Source of the DNA: Kalaharituber pfeilii
Lineage: Eukaryota; Ascomycota; Pezizomycetes; Pezizales; Pezizaceae
Assembly (NCBI GenBank): GCA_015179045.1
Contig: WHUZ01000013.1
Location: 1,364,001 to 1,428,000, forward strand
Length of the DNA stretch: 64,000 bases
Direction: 5' to 3'
The notes under the pieces are model-generated. The model had not been told where the DNA came from, searched no databases, and saw only the letters and a list, made by a program, of their open reading frames with translations. Below, piece by piece: positions 22,241 through 37,358 of this stretch; position 1 is the stretch's first letter; each line of letters begins with the position of its first letter. A program made the position numbers and the translations under genes.

Positions 22241-22531
22241 TCATGTGCCGACAAATCGTCACAACTGTAGTTCTTCTACATGATAAAAGTTATGTGAGCA
22301 ACTCAGCTACCATTACAAAAAACTTTTGAATAACTTGTGCAAGTGGTATTAAAAGCACGTTTTGTGATATTATAAACCCCCCATGACGGAACCCATAATG
22401 CAAGCCCTGCTGCGAAACACCAACCAGCAAAAGACGACTAACTTTCACGAGGGACATTCTGACGTGTATGAGAGTGCCTGCTTGTGTCTGAGTATTCAAA
22501 TATTCAGAAAGCCCACCGTATGATATAATAA

Positions 22532-22680
22532 CAATGTGTTTCGTTCGTCACCAATAACTGACTGTGCCTAGTTGTAAATGATCAAAAGAAACGACCGAGG
22601 AAAATCCATCTAAAAGTTCCTCGTGCCAAGTAATTACGCTATATCGACTGCCTTCTGTGTCAGTATATGCGGGAGACTGC
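22532..22680. repeat. dispersed repeat R2, copy 2
   Basis: Counterpart of the repeat at 16420-16570: TTTCGTTCGTCACC, CTGACTGTGCCTAGTTGTAA, TGATCAAAAGAAACGACC and CGTGCCAAGTAATTACG. Confidence 0.6.
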
Positions 22681-22727
22681 TGTAATAGGAAAGTTGTTTT
22701 TCGATAGGTGTAATGATGACGACAGTA

Positions 22728-22900
22728 GCGGATTAGGAAATAAAAGAACTTTGCTATTGAGCAATGGAGGTACTCAAGACGACGAGGGGTAGCGGAGGCC
22801 TATAGGCTGCAGCGAAGAGCCGTAGACCCTTTGAGTAAAAAATAATATTTGCGGAAGATAGTGAGTGGAGAGGCAACATTTGAAAGATACAAAGTTAGCG
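22728..22900 (+). repeat. dispersed repeat R1, copy 4 (5' part)
   Basis: Carries ATTAGGAAATAAAA, GGCTGCAGCGAAGAGCCGTA and the ATAGTGAGTGGAGAGGCAAC block that correspond to the 5' half of R1 copies 1 and 2. Confidence 0.5.
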
Positions 22901-22941
22901 ACTGCTGATTAAGCGGAAGCGTTATCATCTAATTTGGTATA

Positions 22942-23103
22942 CAGGTGAACCTGGCTATAATGAAGGCCAAGAATCTGACCGATTTTCTTCACTATAACCA
23001 GTTTTCACTATAGCGAGGGCACTTTCTTTACCTGTGTAGACAAAAATTTACCTGTGTAAACAAAGAAGCTCGCCCATCCCTTCACTATAGCCAGGGTCAC
23101 CTG
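22942..23103. mobile_element. 162-bp MITE with TA target duplication
   Basis: The left end CAGGTGAACCTGGCTATAAT matches the inverted right end CAGGTGACCCTGGCTATAGT over about 25 bp with two or three mismatches. TA lies directly outside both ends (22940-22941 and 23104-23105). Length, TIR and TA duplication fit a non-autonomous Tc1/mariner/pogo-type element. No coding capacity. Confidence 0.8.
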
Positions 23104-24135
23104 TAGTTACGGTGGTGTGCTTGCAATGGTCATAAAGACGAACCAGCGCCATATTGGCATTCTGACCACAGTTGAAGCAGTAGCAATATCATTTAATCCA
23201 TCTAATATCATACTTTAATTCCCTTCAGGAAATAAAATTTACGCACAGCAAGAAATTTCAAAAAAAGAGTTATTACCCCGAGTTCCCCAAAGCTCCCGCA
23301 ACAACTTTGATAAGTTCTAAACTCCCAAATTGATCCCAGAAAGCATTACAGTCCGGAAAAGTGAGGATGCTAGACAACTCTCGTTCGGATTCGAACCGGG
23401 GGCCCCTCAATTCTATCTCTCGTTACGAACCCACCCGTCCCCGCCTCTTCCAACGCCCAACCTCCAACAGTGATTCATAATCAGTAGAATCGGTGTCTGA
23501 GCCCATTGTAGGATCACCCGTGCGGTGACTCCAAAAAGGGAGAAGGGAGAGCTGCTAGAATAGGAAGAGGAATCAAGAGAAGCAAGAGTACCACAATATA
23601 CTTAGATCCACACCTCTCCGTTCCCTAATACGACATTTTTCTTCCCACAGTAGGCATTTATATGTACTCATCCGGAGGACATAACATTAACATTCTTTCA
23701 TTTGCAGAGAACTCATGCAGCAGAAACTTCAAAACCAGCTGTATACCCAGGCTTATCAAAATCAAGAGAAAAAGAAAAATCTTTTTAAAATTCTTACCGA
23801 ATCTTAATCTTTTCTTTTGCATGATGGGAAATTTTGAGTTAACTCGCCTGGCAGTTATCATAAACATATAACAGTTTTGTTCACATGGATAACCTAGCTT
23901 ATCTGCTTTGAGTAAGTAACCTACTTAACCTAGTCTGGTTAGGTTGCTAGTTGCTTATTTAAGTGTATTTTATTTATATTTGAGTTTAGCTTTCGCAAAT
24001 ATAAAAAGACTATTTGCAACACAGAAACACAAAATTCTCAACACACACACCAAAAAAACAAAAAAACACAAAGGGGCAATAAACTTCAAAGCCTTCGTCG
24101 CCTTATCTAGAACTGTCAGCTAGTTAAGTTCGTAC

Positions 24136-24171
<36 letters not shown>

Positions 24172-24955
24172 ATTTTCTCCGCTACTACTCTACTGCTGTA
24201 AACTGAAACTGGAATTATATAAACAAAACACCGTAGCACCCCCACCAAACAAATTAGGAAACTCAAAAATTCAAAGTTGCAAAAATTTCTCTCCTGTGAT
24301 GCGTACGACTTTTCGTCCCCTTCTTTCTGATTCTTATGCAATGTCAAAAAAAAAGGGGAAAAGAAAAAGTAAAACGGCGTGGAGCCATTTAGATTTGATT
24401 AGCACCAGCGCCAGCAAACCACCCACCACACACAGCACACAAAGTGTAAATCTTCAAGAAAACAAACAGACTTAGCCGTGCGAATGAGAAATGTAAGAAT
24501 AAGTGGAGTCAAAGGAGCAAGAAACTCTTTTGATCAAACCGCACACGCAAGACAATAACCCGAAACGGTAACGAAACAACCGCAGCAAGCGGGGAAAAAG
24601 AAAGGAAGGATAAAAACATAAGAAAAGGAACAAGAAAAACATCGAAGAGAAAAACAAACTGCGCCAATCCCTAACCCCAGATCACCGTTCCCCGTACCCC
24701 GTTCCTAGAACCCTACCATCAATCCTAGTTTGTTCGAAAGTAAAACCACCAGGGAAAGAAAAAAAAAAAAAAAAAAAAAAAAAAACCAAGAGAAGAGAAA
24801 AGTAGCAAGACGAAGTCAAGAGAAAAACCCTAGTAATAATCAGTCCTTCTCTGTCATCTTTTTATTAAAGTACCGAACCATACGGTGTGCGGTGTGTTTG
24901 TGTCTATGGCGAACAAAACGCGTAAAACGAAAAGTGGAGCAGGCGGTGCAATGAT
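23104..24955. other. intergenic, AT-rich with long A runs
   Basis: No supportable gene. Includes A32-like (about 24138-24170) and A27-like (about 24759-24785) runs. A Pol III B-box-like GGTTCGAATCC lies on the minus strand near 23388-23398, but no matching A box or tRNA fold was found. The right end is the 3' flank of PFKFB. Confidence 0.45.
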
Positions 24956-27586
<2,631 letters not shown>

Positions 27587-28255
27587 AGCACCAGACTAAA
27601 ACAAAGTAGGAGATTTGTGTCAAGACTGAAACGAGTTCAAGTGGCCTTGATGGATACAAGCAGACGTTGGGGTCGAAGCGAGAAGTTGGATAGTCACAGG
27701 AGATTGAAGGGTAACCCCAGTCTTCGATGGTCAATTGTCTTTGAATAAGCCCCCACAGAGATTTAAACGTCGAAAGTGCAAGAGAAGAAAGAATGGTTGC
27801 AAGCAATTCAGATGGTGGGGCAGCGCGACATCCAGCAGAAGCCGAAGACGCAAGAGCAGACGCAGGCAAAGGGTGATTTGAAATTGTGGTGTTAGTCGGC
27901 GTTTCTTTCAAGAGTGGTGGTTGGTTGACCGCTAGTGTCCCGCCGCTGCTCCCGAGTTTCGTAGATCTCCTGACAAAAAAGTTTTCCGACGTTGTTTTTA
28001 AATGGGCCTCTCCTATGCAAAGGTAATATTTGAGGTGCTGTCACGACGGGACTGCTCCCATGTACTGTACTTTGTGGAACAGAACAAAGACAGGCAGCTG
28101 ACGACGTTACACTGGGACTGCGGTGCGGATAAGGGGACACGCGATAAGGCGTTGTAAGCGAACAGCAGCAAGCTAGGCTCGCAGAAGTACTCGGTAGTGC
28201 AGCAACGGAATAATATATCGTCTCCCGTTCCCTTGTCGAGACAAAGTGAAATAAC

Positions 28256-28304
28256 CCTGGAGAGATACTTTTGGAGAGATACTTCTGGAGAGATACTTCT
28301 GGAC
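28256..28304. repeat. 15-bp tandem repeat, three units
   Basis: TGGAGAGATACTTCT repeated about three times with one change, at the edge of the GC-rich island upstream of PFKFB. Confidence 0.85.
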
Positions 28305-28349
28305 ACTATATCTGTCGGAGAGATGTGCCAGATTGAAATCGATAGATTG

Positions 28350-30250
28350 GGGGGGTGGGGAGGGATTGCAGAAACCTGAGAGAATACAGCGCCTTGATTA
28401 AGCTAAGGATCGGCCTTTCTTTTCAACTTAGGCTCTCGCTAAGCGGAGCAAACTTTGGAGGCTGCGCAATGAGGCTGGCCAAGTCAAAAATACGCAAGTC
28501 TGGGCGAGTGGCGATCTGCGATGGGCAGTTGGTTGGAACTGCCAGGTTGGTGAGGCAGGGCGTGGTGAAGACGTAGCCAGCGATTTGCGCCGGGGGCTTT
28601 TCTGTGGCCTCTGCTTGGCCGATGGGCTGCCGGAGGGGTGCTGGGGGGGAGGGGGGGAGGGTGGGTTTGCTCGTTTTGCCGTCGGTCAGCGCAGCGTCAC
28701 GCTGGCCGAGTCGAGCTGGAGAGCCGCCCGCAGCTCCGCGTGCGGATTCGATTGGCCTGGAATGACTGGGCGACAGGTGACCGGCTGCACAGAGCTGTAC
28801 GGCGCTGCCTGATGATGCCGACGGTGCTGATGATGACGGCGGGTGCCAGGCACGACAGCGACACGACTATCGGCTGCTTATGGGCACCACGTTGGCGGCG
28901 CAGTGGGGGGGGGAGGTGCGATATCAGAATCAGGGCGGGTGGATGAGACGCCGTGCGAGCGGTGCAATGCGGCGGCCTGATATCTTAAGCCAGCGGCGGG
29001 GAGCGCTGGGGGAATTGCAGGGCGGGACTGCGCGGGCGCGAGCAAGCCCCCGAGGAGGCGAGGCAGCGCAGTATCATGTGTTTCGCGCCGCCGCCGGCCA
29101 TGCTCTGCGCTGCCTGCGCCCTTGCGTGCCTGCGGGCTGCTGAGACAGCTGGCCCTCTTGTCCTCTTGTGCGCCGGCGCTTCTTGCGGTGCTCGCGCGTG
29201 CCCTCTCAACCATCCTGCTCGCTTGCCCTCTCGCCAGGCGCCCTCCCGCCCTTATCTCTGGTGTAGCTTTTCTTGTAATATCTATTATGCTTCTGTAACC
29301 CGCTCGCTAGCCAGGAGGGGCGGGAAAACAGGAGCATGGCCCGCAGCTGCTGCTAGCCCCTCGCTATGGAGTTTCGCTGGGGCCAGGCAGCGGCTGGAAT
29401 TCGGCGTCAGGTGTGTGCGATGATCCGCCGAAACCGTCACCACCAGCAGCACCACCATCACCGCTACCACAACCGCAACCACAACCACAACTACAACAAC
29501 AACTACTACAGCGCCTATTCAATGCCGATATGTCTTACCTAGGCCGGCCCTGCCCGCCTGCCTTATGCCATCCCACGCCAAAGCAAGGAAGAAACAGCTG
29601 CGGGACCTGATCGACGGTAGCATCATAATGTTATTACTATTCACACAATCGCTCTGTCTGATATGCTGCAACGAGCCAAGTACAGTACGAGCCACCTGGC
29701 AACAGAACCACCGATTGTGGCAGGGTCATTTCGTCATGTAAGCTGGGTATGAAACCACTATTCTGCAGTCTCGACAAGGAGGCTTCAATTGGCTTTGGGC
29801 CAGCCCGAGAAGAGCTTGGATGTCCCCGTGCTACAGCGGCTCCAACGCGGGCTCTGGACGTGCGCGTAGCACCTCTAGACATCGGCGTGACCAGTCGGCT
29901 TGCGTCAGGTGTCGGGCGCGAGATTTGGCCGGCGGACGTCGAGCCAGCTTTGCCCAGGTTCCGCCTTGCAACGCTGGTATGATAAGCCGCAGGCCGTCAC
30001 GTTCACTGCTTGCTGCTGGACGCACCGCACTGTACCTGTTCCGTAGATACACTAAGCTTGCGAGTGTCACGTTGCCCCGCAGGCTTGTCCCATCCTGCGC
30101 CAATCCCCGCCCTCCCCTGGCTGCACGCCCGCCTGCAACGCTTATATCCCCCACCCCCCGTCCCCCGTCCCCCGTCCCTCTTCCCATCCCCCCACCTTGC
30201 TAACAGTACAGTCAGAAGTGCCCCAGCCTGAAATAACCAATCAGGCACCC
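28350..30250. promoter_or_regulatory. GC-rich, CpG-rich island upstream of PFKFB
   Basis: About 1.9 kb of markedly GC-rich sequence with many CG dinucleotides (for example 28880-29250). It is bounded by AT-rich DNA and contains a CCGCAACCACAACCACAACT-type run near 29470 and a (CCCCCGT)3 tract near 30148-30175. Open frames exist on all strands, but none has a recognisable motif, so I read it as promoter or upstream DNA. Regulatory function is inferred only from its position. Confidence 0.4.
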
Positions 30251-33200
30251 CCCACGCTTCGCTAGCATCCGTTCTCAAGTTTGTTCGCAAACATGCCTTT
30301 ATGAACATCCACAGACCAGCATCCCACCGTCCCCGCAGACCCCAAGGCCCCAACCTCGACGCTCCAATTGCAAATCCGTCCAACATGGACTCCCCTCAAG
30401 GAACCCACGTATGCATGCGTCAAGCACCCTTCATTCCTTTAGCACATCAGTCACAGCGCTATCAGACTTATCCCTTTTCCTTGTCCCTTTCTTTGCTTTT
30501 CGCTCGATATCTTTATCTCAGCTTTCTCCAGCCAACCGGCGTGCGCGCCCTATTCGAGCAGTGGAATCCCTAGGCTAGCTTCGAGTTAATTAGCCCCTCC
30601 ACGAAGCTTACTTGTTGGAGTAGCCTATTGAAGTCAAGGGCCAGATGCCCTACATGAGAGCTGTACACCAACCTGCATTCCCCTTATCTTCCGTGCCGGG
30701 AGCTTACCAAACGAATAATCCATTTGAATCGCGATCGCTCTATACTTGCTTCCTTTTTCTCCTCGCTACAGCCGCGGTCTCGATCTCCGGCACAGATAAA
30801 TAAGCTAATTGATCGATTTACATAATTGGGTCAGTTGAGGTGCTCGATTCGGTGCGTTTCCTCGATTGAAACTAATATATGAGACTTTTATTAATCTGGA
30901 AGTCGTCAATAGGCACTGACACTCATGAGGTTCCAAGACCTTTTGTTTTTTATTTGAGTACATTTATGAATCGCTATCAACTTCGTGAATTCACTTGGCA
31001 GCGGCATCAACTTCAACCAGCATGAAATGGACGTTATAATAACGTTGTGTGCATGCAGCAAATTCATTTTATACAATAAGAAGAAGCAATTCTTCCTTGT
31101 CTACCTATTGCTATTTATTGTTAATTTATGATACCTCCTTCTGATTTTGTAACACATCATCTTATCTCTACCAAACCAGTTCCTCGCCGTTCATACCCCT
31201 GCTAATACCTAATTTGCCCTTCCACATATCTACCCCTGCGTTGCTTTCAGTTTTTGCTAGCCTTATGCGGCCTAGATTTTTGCTGGAGTTGCATGTTTAT
31301 GGTACATGAATTTACATTACATTGCATTGCATCGTGTCAAGCTGCATCCACACTAATTCATGCACGGATTTCCTCTGTACTGTGCATGTGCACCCTGCCT
31401 CATTCAGATACTCACGATATGCAAGTGACCAATGCGAGTGAGAAAGGCTCGGCAGAACCAGATAATCGGTATTCCTAGTACAATTTCGCTTTCCAAGTGT
31501 GGAAGGGTACCTGGACAGAGACAATTATTCCGTAATCATCTATTCAGGTACAGGCGTTCAGAAGGTCGCGGCGAGCTCGAATTATACAGGGTCAAGGAGG
31601 CAATGGCTTTAGAGTTGATTACGTTTACCGTATGCTGAAAGGCTTTTGAAGAGTCCAGAATACACATCGAGACTGTGTCGCAGAGGTGAAGTGACATGTG
31701 ACCTAGTGGACAGGGAAGAGGTAATACACAGGACTTGCGTATGAGGTATGTAAATCAGCATCGTTTACATGCAGGTGCGTGGAAGTTCCAAAGCAGCTAA
31801 CATCTCTTACATCACAGATCCTAGTGGGCCTGTGCAATTGTGGGGACATGACTTGATGCGACTACACACAGGGCTCGAATACATTGACTCGACAATTTCC
31901 TATATATCATTGCTAGGACATCATATGTCTACCAAGTTAAATTGTGTTTTTCTTTCTCTGAGTACGTCAAGATAGCCTTTTCGCCAATGATACGCGCAAG
32001 TGTTCATCTGATCACTGGTAGCTACTCAGTGCGGAACTATTCCACATCACCCCACCCCCACTTCACCTACCCCTGTTTCCTCTCCCCACCTCTGACGACA
32101 TTCGCCGGTATCATTCACAACCAATTCGGTGCGCTTTACATCATCGGCATCGTCTATCCGGCGCTGAAGAAGTCAGAGCTCGTCCACGTGATATCCCCTG
32201 TCTTCCTCTGGGGTTTCAGGGACGTGCTGGGGTTTCCTATCCCATGCAGCAACCACCCCAGGTTCCCGTCCTACGTATTTACGTTTCGGTAGTGCATTGG
32301 AATTGGTGCATGTGAAAGTGGCAGTTTTCCTGGACGCATTCTTTTTGTCGCGTGGAGTTGCGAGACGAAAATGGTGGCTGCGGGTAGCCTCTTGCAAAAG
32401 GCTACTGATGTGCACGTGCCCAGCGTTTCGCATCATGGCTAGGTCGCCGTCGTCGATGAACCCCTGCGCATTTGCATCGTGTGGAGCAAGGGTTTATCAC
32501 TATTCTGTTGTGGCGTCCCGTCCAGAACGGATACCTGCGTTCCGTTGCTCGGTAATGCACAATGCGGACCATCGATATTCGAGAATTGCAATTTCTATTG
32601 ATACAGCACCGACGAGTAAGACCATTCACGAACGAGTTCGCATTGCTGAGCCTGTGCAAGCCGCTTTGCCAATCAGATTCTGAAGTTTCTTATGAAACGC
32701 CGTCCTACGAGCCATGAGTTACCTAGTACATACCGTCAGGTTATCCTTTATTAACTGTGATCACGCAGATTCTTCATAATACAACACTAATATCAAACTA
32801 CCGTCTGTTCCGGCAAATCTTCACAGGATATACTGAATTTACCCGTGGTACTGTCAAGCTACCTTTTAACTAACCCACAGCCGAAGCCGAAAGATGGCCG
32901 GTACCCGGGTAGCTGCGGCCGGCCCGACTCAACGCGGCCTAGAGACTACATGCTTTGGCGCAGCGGGAAGGCCAATTTCCGATACCCACGACGGGTTGAC
33001 AGTTGCAATACCTGCGGGCCATCTGGCTCTGTGGTGACGTAAGTGATGTTAAAAGTTAAAGTTGGTTATGTGCAGTTAGAGGCGCTTCTATCTCTCTCAC
33101 GAGTTCCTTGAGGTCCATGGAGTAGGAAGTTGCAATCCGTTGCTGGGGGCAGAATACACCGGGACAGGAACTTTAGGTTTTTTGTCATCAAGTAACTAAA

Positions 33201-33800
33201 ATACCAAAGAACGTGATGTACAATTTGGAAGTCTCCAGGCAGCTAATTTATAGCTTCTTCACGGGACCTGCCTAGCTATTGCCACTGTTATTGGGGGGGC
33301 GATTTCCAATAACTTTGTATCCCCAGGACGCACGTAGTTGTCATATCAAAACAACTTCTTACGATAGTTATAATCCGTACTCTACGAAAACAAAACCGGC
33401 AAATGTTAAACAGGTTGGCCTTTTTTCTTTTTTGGTATTATCCAAGTAAAACCCCCTCAAGAAACTGTAATGTGTATCCCTATCTATTCGAACAATTCCC
33501 GGACATGTGACCCTGCCACCCCGAATCTTGCAGCACCGTACGGTATACCTCGGCTCTGGAACCGCCAAAAGCCTGGGACCCCTCCCCCCCCCCCACCTAA
33601 AAAAAACTAGATGCCTGCGTCGATCACCCGCTTGCTTTCCGCTGCTATGTATCATACATTTAAAGATTCTTGTGGATCGTTTTGGGGGGTTCGTCGTTCG
33701 TCGTTCGTCGTTCGGTTATCGGGTCGGATCGGGCCGGAGGGGGTTCCTAGACCCTGACTATGTATATGTACGTTAGCGGCGACAGATGGGGAAGGGGAGG
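30251..33800. other. intergenic, no convincing gene
   Basis: Mixed composition. The minus strand at about 32690-32170 has short patches resembling eroded ankyrin repeats, but in different frames with stops. A TTCGTCG tandem repeat (about 3.5 units) lies at 33690-33713. No RNA genes were seen. Confidence 0.4.
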
Positions 33801-34873
33801 TGGGAAGGCCGGATGTTAATCAAAAAAAGCAAAAAAACAAACAAAGAGGTTTGAATACTTGCAGAAATCGAAAAAATTCAAAAGTTTTGTTTTTGTTTTG
33901 TTTTGTTTTTTATCAGCTAGAACAACGTTGCGCCCGGGCAACATGTGGGCCCCAAGACAAGTTTCAGGGTAAAGATATTTTTTGTTACCCCCTAAATTTT
34001 GTGAAACCATGCAGCGGCAAATATAGTAAGAAAGAAAAATTAAAAGTAATAAAAACGAAAAAAAAAAAAAAAAAAAGGTTGCAAGACAACAAAGTAAGCA
34101 CTGTCTGTACCTACCTACCCTACCCTACCTAACAGAACCAAATCCACTTTCAAACAAGATTCATGATTTTTATGCATATATGCACACACAAGCCTTTTTT
34201 TTTTTTTTTTTTTTTCGCTTTTTGATATGTATGCTTTCTCCAAGAACCCCGATTTTTTTTGGCAGGGCACAACTTCTGTGTGCGTATGTAATATATATAT
34301 TGTTCTTTTCAAGCTCTGCATAAAAAACCGAGAAAAAACAAAACAATATAGTAAACAAAACCAAAACAAAGCAAAAACAACAAAACCCCTTTTTCCCCCA
34401 CTATTACCCTCTTTTCCTCGTATCTTGCGTTCCTGCCCCGTCCTCCATGGCCTGCACACCCCTAAAAATATATATATATATATATAAAGAAAAAGGAAAA
34501 AGGCTCATTGAAACAAAATAAACCTATGTTGTTGTTCCTAGGTAAAAAGATTCCCCTCGAGATCATCTTCAGACTCCGAAAACCCCAGCGACCTAGACAT
34601 ACACGCATACACACACATCTTTCAACACACAACTCCACTCTCACCACCCCCCTCCCAATAACACCACGGGGCGATATAAATAAACGGATATACATATATC
34701 CCAAACGCGGGCGCGGGAGGAAAGCCGTTTCAAGTTAACCAGATAAATTCGATCGAATCGATTTGTGAGGGGGAAACGATTGAAACAAAAGCATATCCAT
34801 TTGGAGGAGAAAAACGACAGAATTCTGTCAATATATCGATGGATATAAAATAAAAAAAAAATTACAATGCACA

Positions 34874-34912
<39 letters not shown>

Positions 34913-35343
34913 ACACGCGGACATAGAACACAAAACAGTACCAAAAAAAAAGAAAAGAAAAAAAACGTAACATATTCGCAAAACCCATCTTTTAGAGAAC
35001 CAAAAAAAGAAAAAGGGTAAAGTCAGGACAGGTTTAGTAATTCAAGTCCAGGAGACACAAACACAAAATATATAAGGTACTCGAGGTCCATAAAAAGCAT
35101 TTGGATAACATGAAAATTTTCAACAAGATCTCGGAGAGGAAGAAAAATCAAGAGCAATATAGATATCCATTCAATGGCACGCTTCATAAAATCAACAAGA
35201 GAATTCACACCAAGAAAACTATAGAATAGATACAAAAAGGTAAGAAAAACCCAAAGAGAAAAAAGAAAAAAGAAAAAAGAAGCCCATCCCATAAAACGTC
35301 AAAAAGAGAAAAACAACAAAAACCAAAAAAAAAAAAATTGAAA
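33801..35343. other. AT-rich 3' flank with long A/T runs
   Basis: Downstream flank of the Mga2-like gene. Long homopolymers include A18 near 34058, T22 near 34194-34215 and about A30 near 34879-34909, plus a TA repeat near 34468-34486. No gene motif was found. Confidence 0.5.
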
Positions 35344-37326
35344 TCAAACCAAGACACCAGCTCTTTCCCTCCCTGCCCCCGCAACTACTCTCCCCTGCCT
35401 TTCCTCTCTCACCCGCTCCCTAACAAACTCCACCACTTTCATAACACCATCTTTGACCAGTCCACCCACGAAGCGGATCTCATCTTGCCGAGTCTGCGAG
35501 GCGTTCCATGCCATGGCAACGAGGATCAAGACCAGGACAGGGATCTATTATATCTCGTTAGTAAATGTAACCCAGCAGGTAAGCATAATGTGCACGCAAA
35601 GATACATACCCAGAACATATACAACATCCTATCCGTTCCTCCCTCCTGCTCGCCTGTCTCCCCATCCATCATCTTCCTCATCACCCGATCCACTCTCTTA
35701 ACTTTACCAGCAACAACAATCTCTCTATCTCCTCTCCTCAAGACCAACTCGTCCGTCTCCGCCATATTTGCAATCTCTACACTCGATGATCCCGCCGCAG
35801 CGCTAGATTCTCCTCCCGTTGTTCCAATGACTCCCACCATAGCTGACGCCGTTGGCACACCCATCTCCCTTGACATATTAATCATGTCGAGCGCCGCCTT
35901 AGTATCTCCCGGCAACACCTCCCCAGCACCAGGACTAATCGCCTCGTCATAACTCGGCGGTGGGCCCTCATTCTGCTCACTCGGCGGCACCCCGCTCTCC
36001 TGCGGCGCCGTGAGGATATTTCTCCCGCCAAACTTGTTCCACAAACCCTGGTAGTTAGGCAGCCCAGGCGCAGCGGGTATATTCTCGACAGTGCGATTGA
36101 CGTACTCAAGCAGTTGCTGGTATGTTGGTGCCCCTGGCAATCCAATATTCGGGGTGAAGTTGGACATATCGATGTTTCGCATGTTCTGCAGCTTATTGCT
36201 AAACATCTGCCAATTCGGTTGTGCAAACTGCTCAAAGAATGTAGGCTGCCTAGTTGGAGGCTTTGGTAGTGGACCGGCCAAGTCCTCTAGTTCTCGAAGA
36301 TCAACTGTGCTGCCGCGCCTAGATTGCCTAGGAGCATACATTGGAGCATCAAACTCTGCTTCGTGGTCTGAGTGGACACCAAGATCTATCTCGTCTGGCA
36401 TAGCCGACAAGTCAACGCTCGAATGTCTGCTATATCTTGACGACGAGACAGAGTTGCTCCTACTATGATGCCGCGACCTGCTCTCCAACGAGTGCCTCCT
36501 GAACTCCATTTTCACCGCCTCTGAGCTGGCGATATTCGACGCCGTCAGTCCACTGCGATTGTTATAGCTCGGCTCGGCGCCCTTCGACAACAACCGCCTG
36601 ACAATATCAGGAAAATTGAATAGCGACGCAAAATGCAACGGCGTGTTCCCATTACGATCTCTGCTATTGGGATCGGCATGCCGAGCAAGCAATGCTGACA
36701 CAAAGCTCTGCATTCCCAACGCGCAAGCAAGATGCAACATCCTATGTCCCGTCTGCTTGTCAGCGAGGTCCAGTCGCGCTGGATGTGGACTGTCGTCTTG
36801 ATCAATCAAGTCCAATATCCTCATCAAATTGCGTTCAAGCTGTTGTCTATTTGTGGTATCGCCAAGCTGCGAAGATGGCCGTAGCTCAATATTGTTACCA
36901 ATAATCATCCTGGCCAGATCTGCCGCAGAAAATTTGCCGCCAGCAACCTTCGAGCCGAGCACGTTCAATGCTAACTCCATTAACATTTTCTCATTGTTGT
37001 CAATATAACGGAAGATCTTGGTCTCCGGAGGGTTATTGGCCATCGTGGTTGTATATACTGGAACAGAGCCCGGCTTATTCGCTGGTAGAGTAACAACCAA
37101 GCACGTATCACTCATGTACTTCTGTAGCGGAGCCAAAACAGTACCAAAGAAGACTTCCGTTTCGGGAGTGAAGTTAACTCCCAGTACACACACTGGAACA
37201 CCCCCAGTAACCGGCCCTTCACCTGGTATAACATTTTGAATATGTGAAGGTGCAGGCTGCTGTGGCCTATGATATGGAGGGTGGGACGGCATTGAAGGCG
37301 GTGCGCTGGTTGTAGTGTAACCATTT

Positions 37327-37358
<32 letters not shown>

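Noticed and set aside
23385..23460. Possible tRNA or tRNA-derived SINE on the minus strand (GGTTCGAATCC B-box match)
   Set aside because: Only about three T-stem pairs form, and no A box, anticodon arm or acceptor pairing could be found at the right spacing.
28350..29500. Several long overlapping frames on both strands in GC-rich DNA
   Set aside because: Open because stop codons are rare in GC-rich sequence. Products are low-complexity with no motifs or splice signals.
32170..32690. Eroded ankyrin repeats on the minus strand
   Set aside because: Resemblance is limited to a few residues in different frames with stops; not enough to call a pseudogene.
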